This document shows positions 1 through 5,379 of a stretch of 5,519 nt of DNA, one piece after another (position 1 is the stretch's first letter; each line of letters starts with the position of its first letter). A program made the position numbers and the translations under genes. Origin of the DNA: Candidatus Margulisiibacteriota bacterium (GTDB taxonomy: Bacteria > Margulisbacteria > WOR-1 > O2-12-FULL-45-9); NCBI GenBank assembly GCA_028714935.1, contig JAQTLJ010000040.1, forward strand, positions 3,338 to 8,856, written 5' to 3'. The notes under the pieces were generated by a model, which was not told where the DNA came from, did not search any database, and was given only the letters and a program-made list of their open reading frames with translations.

Positions 1-206
1 GGATGCAGCTGATAATGCAGGCCGCGGACCACGCCCTTTTTGGAAAAACTATGGTTGTCCTGAATGAATTCTTCCTTAAAGCCGCCCGCGGCAAAATTAG
101 CCTGATTATAACATTCCATAAAAAAGCCGCGGTCATCAAAGTAGGCTTTAGGCTCGATTATTAAAATGCCAGATATTTTAGTTTTTGAAAACTTAAATTC
201 GCCCAT
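1..206 (-). CDS. rfbC: dTDP-4-dehydrorhamnose 3,5-epimerase, N-terminal part (cut by window edge)
   Basis: This is the first 68 residues of an RmlC/RfbC-family cupin enzyme, which epimerises C3 and C5 of dTDP-4-keto-6-deoxyglucose, the third step of dTDP-L-rhamnose synthesis in the cytoplasm. I read it by translating the minus strand from the ATG at 206-204. Family hallmarks are the start of the fold (ISGILIIEPKAYFDDRGFF, residues 12-29), then FIQDNHSFSKKG (47-58) and VVRGLHYQ (59-66). His64 of RGLH is the expected catalytic base. The rest, including the C-terminal active-site residues, lies beyond base 1, so intactness cannot be judged. Its ATG overlaps the rnfB stop codon as TAATG, so it can be translated by coupling to rnfB. 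A promoter-like sequence also lies just upstream. No strong Shine-Dalgarno sequence is visible. The family call is firm; the link to Rnf is positional only. Confidence 0.93.
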   Translation of the reverse strand, partial: MGEFKFSKTKISGILIIEPKAYFDDRGFFMECYNQANFAAGGFKEEFIQDNHSFSKKGVVRGLHYQLH

Positions 207-1000
207 TACTGATCGATTCTTATTATACACTTAGTCGGACACTTTTCAATCGCCGGGCCGCCGTCTATTCCCGTCCTGGTATAATCAATTACTGCCAGGT
301 TATCTTCAACCTTAAAGACCGCCGGCGCTTGCTTTTCGCAGATCTTACAGGCGATACAGCCGACCGGGCAATTCTTTCTGGTCGCCGCGCCTGTATCGCG
401 CGAAGAACAGGCAACGACTACGTTAAAAGCATACGGAATGATCGAAATTATTTTTCTTGGGCAGGCGGCAACGCACTTGCCGCAAGCCGTACACTTATTA
501 TGGTCAAAGACCGGCAACCCGTCGCTCATCCTGATAGCGTCAAAAGGGCAGACACAATAGCAGTCGCCGTAGCCAAGGCAGCCGTAGCCGCACATCAAGC
601 CGCCGCCAGCGATCATTTCTGCCGCCTGGCAGGTTTTGACGCCCGAATAATTCGCTTTTATTTTGCGCTGGCTCCCTTTTGCCCCGCAGTGGACCACCGC
701 CACCCGCTTATGCACATCGGTCGGCTGTTCAACTCCCATGACAGCGGCAAGCTGGTTGGCCACGTCCTGCCCTCCCGCCAGACAGCCGCTGACCGCCACT
801 TCGCCTTTGATCAATCGCTCCGCAAAGGCGCGGCAGCCAGCGGCGCCGCAGGCGCCGCAATTCGCGCCCGGGAGTATCGCCACAATCGCCGCCAGGCGCA
901 GGTCTTCTTCGATCTTAAAATAATCCGCCGCCAGCGCCAGCAGCGCGGCAAAGACAAAACCAAGTAGTCCCAAGACGATTATTGAAGTTGCGATGATCAT
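206..1000 (-). CDS. rnfB: Rnf complex subunit RnfB, ferredoxin-side iron-sulfur protein
   Basis: RnfB is the electron-entry subunit of the ferredoxin:NAD+ oxidoreductase and passes electrons from reduced ferredoxin to the membrane part. The 264-residue protein starts with a membrane helix (about 3-25). Next is the Fe-S domain with C48-x2-C51-x4-C56-x16-C73, the RnfB signature. A ferredoxin-like region follows, with C137-x3-C141-x5-C147-x3-C151-P and C170-x2-C173-x2-C176-x3-C180-P. A last ferredoxin-like segment keeps C215, C218, C221 and C254. The partner cluster of that segment is gone: Ala225, Thr243, Asp246 and Pro249 stand where cysteines would be expected. Cys149 is an extra cysteine between ligands. 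The ATG at 1000 is chosen because it forms an ATGA overlap with the rnfA stop and begins directly before the membrane helix. A longer frame up to 1084 would add 28 residues inside rnfA. The stop overlaps the rfbC start as TAATG. Confidence 0.95.
   Translation of the reverse strand: MIIATSIIVLGLLGFVFAALLALAADYFKIEEDLRLAAIVAILPGANCGACGAAGCRAFAERLIKGEVAVSGCLAGGQDVANQLAAVMGVEQPTDVHKRVAVVHCGAKGSQRKIKANYSGVKTCQAAEMIAGGGLMCGYGCLGYGDCYCVCPFDAIRMSDGLPVFDHNKCTACGKCVAACPRKIISIIPYAFNVVVACSSRDTGAATRKNCPVGCIACKICEKQAPAVFKVEDNLAVIDYTRTGIDGGPAIEKCPTKCIIRIDQ
222..249 (-). promoter_or_regulatory. Candidate sigma70 promoter for rfbC inside the end of rnfB
   Basis: Reading the minus strand, TTGAAA (249-244) is followed by a 16-base spacer and a perfect TATAAT (227-222). 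The -35 box matches TTGACA at five of six positions. A start about 6-8 bases past the -10 box would fall near 214-216, giving an untranslated leader of only about 10 bases before the rfbC ATG at 206. The site lies within rnfB codons for the last dozen or so residues; the -10 box spans the end of Cys258 and the two ATA isoleucine codons 259-260. This is sequence matching only. Confidence 0.5.
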
Positions 1001-1575
1001 AAGCCGAACATCCCGGTAAAGCCTAAAAAGGCCAGCGACATCAACGCCGCGGTAATGAAAGCGATCGGATATCCCTGGAACCATTTCGGGATCGGCGCCA
1101 GCGCCATCCGGTCGCGGACATAAGCAAAAAGAACGATGGCCAGTGAATAGCCGCCAGAGACGCCGAGCGAATAAACCATTGATCTAAGAAAATCATAACG
1201 GTAATCGATCGCCAGGAAAGCGACCGCCAGGATTGCGCAGTTGGTCGTGATCAGCGGTAGATAGATGCCCATCGCCCGGTAAAGGTTCGGGATCATCTTT
1301 TTGAGATAAAGCTCTTCCAGCTGGACCAGCGCGGCGATCGTCAAAATAAAAGCGGCCGTTCTTAAAAACTCCAGGTGGAACGGCGCCAGGACATAATGAT
1401 AGACCATCCAGGAAACGGCGGAAGAGATCGTCATCACAAAGATGACGGCAAAACTCATCCCGACGGAAGTATCGATCTTGGTGGACACCCCGAAAAACGA
1501 GCACAGGGCGATAAACCTGATCAACAGGATATTATTGATCAGGAACGCCGCAAAAAATATGCCTAATAATTCCAT
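997..1575 (-). CDS. rnfA: Rnf complex membrane subunit RnfA
   Basis: RnfA is an integral membrane subunit that pairs with RnfE, with which it shares an intramembrane [2Fe-2S] cluster used to move electrons across the membrane during ion pumping. The protein has 192 residues, the normal family length, and is almost wholly hydrophobic, with about six membrane helices. Family landmarks are FLINNILLIRF (11-21), Cys25, GVS near 29-31, and GIYLPLITTNC ending at Cys113. Cys25 and Cys113 match the positions of the cluster ligands. The residue after Cys25 is serine where the family usually has proline. It starts with ATG at 1575-1573, overlapping the rnfE stop by one base (TAATG), with AAGGTG five bases upstream as a ribosome binding site. 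It ends in an ATGA overlap with rnfB. RnfA, RnfE, NqrD and NqrE are homologous; this one is called RnfA by order and sequence. Confidence 0.95.
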   Translation of the reverse strand: MELLGIFFAAFLINNILLIRFIALCSFFGVSTKIDTSVGMSFAVIFVMTISSAVSWMVYHYVLAPFHLEFLRTAAFILTIAALVQLEELYLKKMIPNLYRAMGIYLPLITTNCAILAVAFLAIDYRYDFLRSMVYSLGVSGGYSLAIVLFAYVRDRMALAPIPKWFQGYPIAFITAALMSLAFLGFTGMFGL

Positions 1576-2165
1576 TACTGCACCTTGTTCTCGAATTTAT
1601 TTAAAGCCGCCATCAGCACTCCGATCGTAATGAACGCCCCGGGCGGCAGGACCATGATCGTCGCCGCGACAGCCGGGTTAAATAGAGCAATGCCAAAAAC
1701 CGATCCCGCTCCCAAGACTTCACGGATCACGCCGATGCTGATCAGCGCCAGGGCAAAGCCCAGGCTCATCCCCACCCCGTCAAGGATCGAATTTAAGACT
1801 GGATTGCGGTAGGCAAAGGCTTCTGCCCGGCCAAGAATGATGCAATTGACAACGATCAGCGGGACAAACACTCCCAGCGCGGCGTAAAGGTCAGGAGTAA
1901 AAGCGTTCATCACATAATCGCTGATCGTTACAAAGGTGGAAATGACAATGATAAAGATCGGGATGCGGATCTCGTCGGGAGTCGTCTTACGGATCATGGC
2001 AACAACCGCGTTGGAGCAAATGAGGACAAAAGCGACCGCCACGCTCATTCCCAAAGCATTAATTGCATTATTAGAAACCGCCAGGACCGGGCATAAGCCG
2101 ATCATTAGGCGGAGCACCGGGTTCTCTTTGATGATTCCCTGATTAAAACTCTTCCACAGGCTCAT
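1575..2165 (-). CDS. rnfE: Rnf complex membrane subunit RnfE
   Basis: RnfE is the membrane partner of RnfA; in the complex the two are arranged as an inverted pair around a [2Fe-2S] cluster. The product has 196 residues and about six membrane helices. It begins with the family pattern KSFNQGIIKENPVLRLMIGLCP (residues 5-26), which is diagnostic for RnfE/NqrD. Cys25 and Cys108 (in PLIVVNC, 102-108) are the expected cluster ligands, followed by GRAEAFA. The ATG at 2165 is preferred because it makes an ATGA overlap with the rnfG stop and gives the usual RnfE N-terminus. A frame open to 2201 would add 12 residues inside rnfG. An AAGGAGG sequence exists, but about 16 bases before this ATG, too far for standard spacing, so coupling to rnfG translation is likely. 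The gene ends by overlapping the rnfA start codon. Confidence 0.95.
   Translation of the reverse strand: MSLWKSFNQGIIKENPVLRLMIGLCPVLAVSNNAINALGMSVAVAFVLICSNAVVAMIRKTTPDEIRIPIFIIVISTFVTISDYVMNAFTPDLYAALGVFVPLIVVNCIILGRAEAFAYRNPVLNSILDGVGMSLGFALALISIGVIREVLGAGSVFGIALFNPAVAATIMVLPPGAFITIGVLMAALNKFENKVQ
1581..1586 (-). promoter_or_regulatory. Ribosome binding site of rnfA
   Basis: AAGGTG on the minus strand lies five bases before the rnfA ATG. It sits inside the last codons of rnfE, so rnfA has its own initiation signal besides the TAATG coupling. Confidence 0.6.
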
Positions 2166-2608
2166 TTTGCTTTTCTCAAAGCCTCCTTGACCCCAACGCA
2201 AACCGCCCGGCTGGAAATGGTCGCGCCGGTGATCGCATCGATATCTTTCTTCGGCTCCAATGGGTCTTTAAGGCTCTTCCCTTTAAACTGGTCGAGAAAT
2301 TTTGGCTTGACGATATTGGCGCCCAGGCCGGGGGTTTCTCGCTGGCTCAAGATCTTCACTCCGCTGACTTTTCCCACAGGATCCACCCCAACGAGCATCT
2401 CGATCGGGCCGCCGTAGCCGCGCGGAGAAACAGCGATCGCCTGGCCTTTGCCTGACGGCGGTAAAACCGCCTTTTTTGATCCTTCCAAAGCCAGCTGGGA
2501 ATTAAGTACGATCTTCGGTTGGGTGTACATGTAAACAATTGCCAGCCCGCCGGCGGAAATGACGCAGAAAACCGCTAAAATTATTCCCAGCTTGAATATT
2601 TTACCCAC
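2162..2608 (-). CDS. rnfG: Rnf complex FMN-binding subunit RnfG (short form)
   Basis: RnfG is a single-pass membrane subunit with a soluble domain on the outer face that carries covalent FMN. The 148-residue product has one membrane helix (about 5-27), then SPRGYGGPIEMLVGVD, then QRETPGLG, and DAITGATISS near the C-terminus. Thr130 of TGAT is the expected flavin attachment residue. The flavin must be added by an ApbE-type transferase, which is not in this window. The GTG start at 2608-2606 is chosen because AGGTG lies five bases before it, it begins directly before the helix, and it falls four bases after the rnfD stop. An in-frame ATG at 2644 and a TTG at 2653 would overlap rnfD and add 12-15 polar residues. 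RnfG proteins are usually about 180-210 residues; this one lacks a stretch between VLPPSGKG and SPRGYGG. Confidence 0.92.
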   Translation of the reverse strand: MGKIFKLGIILAVFCVISAGGLAIVYMYTQPKIVLNSQLALEGSKKAVLPPSGKGQAIAVSPRGYGGPIEMLVGVDPVGKVSGVKILSQRETPGLGANIVKPKFLDQFKGKSLKDPLEPKKDIDAITGATISSRAVCVGVKEALRKAK

Positions 2609-2612
2609 GTTT

Positions 2613-3521
2613 TCACCTGCCCCCAAATAGTTTCGGCCGAGCATACCGGTCAATTAACGGCGTCAGGATGTTCATGAACAGTATCGAATAATTAACCCCT
2701 TCGGGAAAACCGCCGAAATAACGGATCAGGACGGTCATGATCCCGCAGCCCAGGCCAAAAATAAATCTCCCTTTGGTCGTGACCGGCGCGGTCACATAAT
2801 CGGTCGCCATAAAGAAAGCGCCGATCATCAAGCCGCCGCTCATGATCGCGAACCAAGGATCGTGGCCAAGCAGCCAGCTAAAAAGCGCAACGCTGCCGAT
2901 AAAAGCGGCCGGCGCCGGCCAATCAATAACCCTGGTCAGCAGTAAAACTAATGCGCCGATCAAGATCGCCAGGACCGAAGTTTCGCCCAGTGATCCCGCC
3001 CGGTTGCCGATAAACAGGTCCCAGTAACCGGGCGCGGCTTGATGCATTTTGTTGACCAGGAAGAGCGGCGTTGCCGTCGTCACCGCATCGAACGGCCTAA
3101 TCCAGGTCGTCATCGCCACCGGCCAGGAGGCGAGTAAAAACGCCCTGGCCGCCAGAGCCGGGTTAAAAATATTAAAACCGAGCCCGCCAAAAAGGACTTT
3201 AACTATGCCGATGGCGAACACCGCACCGATCGCCGCCATCCAGAGCGGGAATGTCGGCGGCAGGATCAGCGCCAACAGCAGGCCGGTAACAACCGCACTC
3301 CCATCCGCCGCTGTGATCGGCCTTTTCGCCAGCCACTGGCAGACCGCTTCGGTGATCACGGCAACCAGCGTAGTAAAGACGATCAAGACCAGCGCCGGCA
3401 ACCCAAAGAAATAAACCCCGGCCGCCGCCGGGAAAAGGAGCGCCAGAACGACCACCCACATGATGCTTTTGGCATCAAATGGCAGCCGGATATGGGGTGA
3501 GACGGAAATATTAAAGCTCAT
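2613..3521 (-). CDS. rnfD: Rnf complex membrane subunit RnfD with covalent FMN site
   Basis: RnfD is the large membrane subunit of Rnf, homologous to NqrB, and takes part in electron transfer and ion translocation. The 302-residue product opens with SVSPHIR (about 6-12), typical of the family, and has many hydrophobic segments (about 8-10). GFNIFNPALAARAFL (about 116-130) is a conserved family block. DAVTTATPL (about 145-153) is the flavinylation motif; the threonine before Pro, near residue 151, is the expected covalent FMN site. A later block near GAFFMATDYVTAPVT is also typical. The ATG at 3521-3519 forms an ATGA overlap with the rnfC stop and is preferred over a TTG two codons upstream. 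It is followed four bases later by rnfG. Length and motifs look normal, so I expect a working subunit. Confidence 0.95.
   Translation of the reverse strand: MSFNISVSPHIRLPFDAKSIMWVVVLALLFPAAAGVYFFGLPALVLIVFTTLVAVITEAVCQWLAKRPITAADGSAVVTGLLLALILPPTFPLWMAAIGAVFAIGIVKVLFGGLGFNIFNPALAARAFLLASWPVAMTTWIRPFDAVTTATPLFLVNKMHQAAPGYWDLFIGNRAGSLGETSVLAILIGALVLLLTRVIDWPAPAAFIGSVALFSWLLGHDPWFAIMSGGLMIGAFFMATDYVTAPVTTKGRFIFGLGCGIMTVLIRYFGGFPEGVNYSILFMNILTPLIDRYARPKLFGGR
2614..2618 (-). promoter_or_regulatory. Ribosome binding site that decides the rnfG start
   Basis: AGGTG on the minus strand, overlapping the last rnfD codon and stop, lies five bases before GTG at 2608. This supports the GTG start over the upstream ATG (2644) and TTG (2653), neither of which has a comparable site. 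Confidence 0.6.
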
Positions 3522-4903
3522 CTGCAAACTGCCTTTCTTGTTTGCAGCTCTCTTTTTGCGATCTTAAAATATTGAACCAAATAGATCCGGCTGGGACAAA
3601 CGTAAGCGCAGCAGCCGCATTCAATGCAATCGGCAACATGATACTCTTCGACCCTGGCCCAATCTTTGAGCTTGATAAAATCGGCCAGGAAATTAGGCGT
3701 CAGTCCGATCGGGCAGGCTTTGATGCAGCGGCCGCAGCGGATGCAGCTCTGCTCCTCATATTCCCTGACCTCTTTTTTACTCAAGACCAAAAGACAGGTC
3801 GTCGCCTTAACCACCGGCAGATCCAGTGAAGAAACCGCTAATCCCATCATCGGCCCGCCCATAATTAGCTTGGCGGCATCGTCCTTCAATCCGCCGCCAT
3901 GCTCAATTATTTCCAAGAACGATGTGCCGATCCTCACCAACAAATTCTGCGGCTCCTTGACGCCTGAACCGGTGACTGTCACAACCCGATCGATCAGAGG
4001 TTTCCCCAATTTAATCGCTTCCGCAACCGCCACTGCCGTCCCGACGTTCTGCACCACCACCCCGACATCCAGCGCCAACCCTCCGGACGGGACTTCCCTG
4101 CCAAGGGTCGCCTTGATCAGCATCTTCTCCCCACCTTGCGGATATTTGGTTTTGAGGCTTTGAATTTCGAGTTTCGTATTTGTTTCGGATTTAGTATCCC
4201 TCGATTTCTCTCGGGATGGCTGGTATGGCGAGCTTGTCGAGCCATTTCGTATTTCGTATTTTAGCTTCTCAATTGCATCTTGCTTATTGTCTTCAACCCC
4301 AATGATAATCCTGTCCGCCCCGACCGCTTTAGCGATCGCTTTCGCTCCATAGAGCACGTCTTCGGTTCTCTCTAACATTATCCTATGGTCGGCAGTAATA
4401 TAAGGCTCGCACTCACAGCCGTTGATGATGATCGCCCCGATCTTCTTTTCCGGCGGCGGGGAAAGCTTAACGTGGGTGGGAAAGGCGGCCCCGCCCAACC
4501 CAACGATCCCCGCTTCGCGCACGATCTTCCTGATCTGTTCCGGCGCCAGTTCATCGACCGACCATTTCCCGTCGTAGCGCGCTTCTTGGGGCGCGTTTTC
4601 ACCGGCGTCGATCACGATCGCCGGGACATCAAAGCCGCACGGATTGGGCAGTTTTTCGATCTTGGTCACCCTGCCGGAGATCGGGGCATGGATCGGGGCA
4701 GCAACAAATTTGGCCGAGTCAGCGATCTTCTGTCCTTCATGGACTTCGTCCCCCACTTTAACCAGCGCTTCATTGGGACAGCCAAGATTCTGCTGCAAAG
4801 GAAGGACAACTCGTTTAGGTAACGGCAATTCCCGAACAGCTTTCTCAGCTGTTTCAGCTTTATGATATCCGAACGGATGAATGCCTCGCTTAAAAGTGCT
4901 CAT
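3518..4903 (-). CDS. rnfC: Rnf complex NADH/FMN subunit RnfC, carrying an in-frame repeat insert
   Basis: RnfC is the peripheral cytoplasmic subunit that holds FMN and reduces NAD+. The 461-residue product begins with FKRGIHPFGYHK (4-15), then a lipoyl-like barrel region (about 30-95). The NADH/FMN-binding region follows, with GIVGLGGAAFPTHVKL (132-147) and NGCECEPYIT (161-170). PQGGEK (255-260) and REVPSGG come next. Two ferredoxin motifs close it: C387-x2-C390-x2-C393-x3-C397-P and C426-x2-C429-x2-C432-x3-C436-P. Residues 216-249, between EDNKQDAIEKLK and LKTKYP, are a polar Ser/Lys/Thr-rich stretch where relatives usually have about a dozen residues. The DNA under it is made of short repeats and small palindromes. 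The frame stays open through it, and subtracting it gives a normal length near 440. The ATG at 4903 has no clear ribosome binding site, and a promoter lies close upstream. The end overlaps rnfD (ATGA). Confidence 0.95.
   Translation of the reverse strand: MSTFKRGIHPFGYHKAETAEKAVRELPLPKRVVLPLQQNLGCPNEALVKVGDEVHEGQKIADSAKFVAAPIHAPISGRVTKIEKLPNPCGFDVPAIVIDAGENAPQEARYDGKWSVDELAPEQIRKIVREAGIVGLGGAAFPTHVKLSPPPEKKIGAIIINGCECEPYITADHRIMLERTEDVLYGAKAIAKAVGADRIIIGVEDNKQDAIEKLKYEIRNGSTSSPYQPSREKSRDTKSETNTKLEIQSLKTKYPQGGEKMLIKATLGREVPSGGLALDVGVVVQNVGTAVAVAEAIKLGKPLIDRVVTVTGSGVKEPQNLLVRIGTSFLEIIEHGGGLKDDAAKLIMGGPMMGLAVSSLDLPVVKATTCLLVLSKKEVREYEEQSCIRCGRCIKACPIGLTPNFLADFIKLKDWARVEEYHVADCIECGCCAYVCPSRIYLVQYFKIAKRELQTRKAVCR
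4157..4262 (-). repeat. Repeat-rich palindromic insert inside rnfC
   Basis: On the minus strand the 10-mer AAATACGAAA occurs exactly at 4261-4252, 4254-4245 and 4181-4172. AAATCCGAAA (4192-4183) has one difference and AAACTCGAAA (4174-4165) two. Between the two groups are two small inverted repeats. ATGGC (4245-4241) pairs with GCCAT (4229-4225). ATCC-CGA (4217-4211) pairs with TCG (4204-4202) and GGAT (4199-4196), with a two-base bulge. The stretch is about 44% GC, lower than the genes around it, and codes for 34 polar residues in frame with rnfC. The motifs resemble dispersed intergenic repeats known from many bacteria, here captured in a gene. The exact ends are uncertain, and no second copy is in this window. 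Confidence 0.7.
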
Positions 4904-4924
4904 AGATAAAAAGCAAACCGAGTG

Positions 4925-4953
4925 ATTATAAATGATTCCTAAAGCTTTAGCAA
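4925..4953 (-). promoter_or_regulatory. Candidate sigma70 promoter for the rnf operon
   Basis: On the minus strand, TTGCTA (4953-4948) is followed by a 17-base spacer and a perfect TATAAT (4930-4925). The -35 box matches TTGACA at four of six positions. Transcription would begin near 4918, about 15 bases before the rnfC ATG at 4903. The -10 box is in the gap between the rseC-like gene and rnfC, where no coding constraint explains it. A perfect 12-base palindrome, CTAAAGCTTTAG (4950-4939), fills most of the spacer and could be an operator, although it also encodes the last three residues and stop of the upstream gene. Confidence 0.55.
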
Positions 4954-5367
4954 GCCGGTTATCCGCGCGCGGGAGGTTTCGCGCCGCATGACATTTCTGT
5001 CATACCAGGCAACAAATAAAAAACTGCAGGCCAAAAAGGCCAGCGCAAAAACTATGCCGACCGCTTCCTGGGCCGCGTCAAAACCCAGAACTCTAGTCAG
5101 ATAAGCGCCCAGCAGGTATCCGCCGGCCAAAAAAAACACCGGGACCAGATAAACGATAAAACTGGCCGCTACCACTTCGCCGGCCGGGATCTCGATTTCC
5201 ACGATATCATCGCGCTGCGCGCCTATTTCATTTACCGCTTCGATCGCGACCATCCCCTCGGCAGCCGGGTGGCAAGCCTGGCATTTCTCGCAGGCCTCGT
5301 TTTTTTGCAGGGCAACTTCAACCAACCTCGGGGAAATAACTCGGACAACAACGCCCTGTTCTTTCAT
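4939..5367 (-). CDS. rseC: RseC/MucC-family membrane protein (Rnf/SoxR-reducing associated)
   Basis: This 142-residue protein matches the RseC/MucC family, whose genes accompany rnf (rsx) clusters. In E. coli, RseC works with the Rsx complex to keep SoxR reduced, and in an acetogenic Clostridium rseC has been reported to be needed for Rnf function or expression. It begins with EQGVVVRVISPRLVEVAL (3-20), a short beta-rich segment typical of the family. A cysteine cluster, C26-x2-C29-x2-C32, follows and may bind metal or act in redox. Two membrane helices (about 66-94 and 102-122) form a hairpin, and the tail is basic (RRETSRAR). The ATG at 5367 is the only start that fits the family N-terminus. 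It begins 12 bases after the receiver-domain stop and has no visible Shine-Dalgarno sequence. It ends 35 bases before rnfC, and its final codons overlap the rnf promoter candidate. The symbol is by family resemblance. Confidence 0.82.
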   Translation of the reverse strand: MKEQGVVVRVISPRLVEVALQKNEACEKCQACHPAAEGMVAIEAVNEIGAQRDDIVEIEIPAGEVVAASFIVYLVPVFFLAGGYLLGAYLTRVLGFDAAQEAVGIVFALAFLACSFLFVAWYDRNVMRRETSRARITGLLKL

Positions 5368-5379
5368 ACGGCAAGCGGG

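Noticed and set aside
105..110. Another TATAAT on the minus strand inside rfbC
   Set aside because: It encodes Tyr33-Asn34, and no -35-like sequence lies 16-18 bases upstream.
329..967. Long open frame on the plus strand opposite rnfB (212 residues)
   Set aside because: It lies wholly opposite a well-supported rnfB and its product has no recognisable domain; GC-rich codon use on the minus strand produces such shadows.
3666..4163. Plus-strand open frame opposite rnfC (165 residues)
   Set aside because: It has low-complexity Pro/Ser/Thr content and no family features, and is antisense to conserved RnfC motifs.
4225..4245. The hairpins in the rnfC insert as an intrinsic terminator or attenuator
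   Set aside because: The stems are short (5-7 pairs), no run of U follows, and the site is in the middle of an open gene.
4157..4258. The rnfC insert as a frameshift or assembly error
   Set aside because: The frame is open throughout and conserved RnfC blocks continue in the same frame on both sides.
4679..4700. Direct repeat of GCCCCGATC separated by three bases in rnfC
   Set aside because: It encodes API-H-API in the conserved barrel region, so protein sequence explains it.
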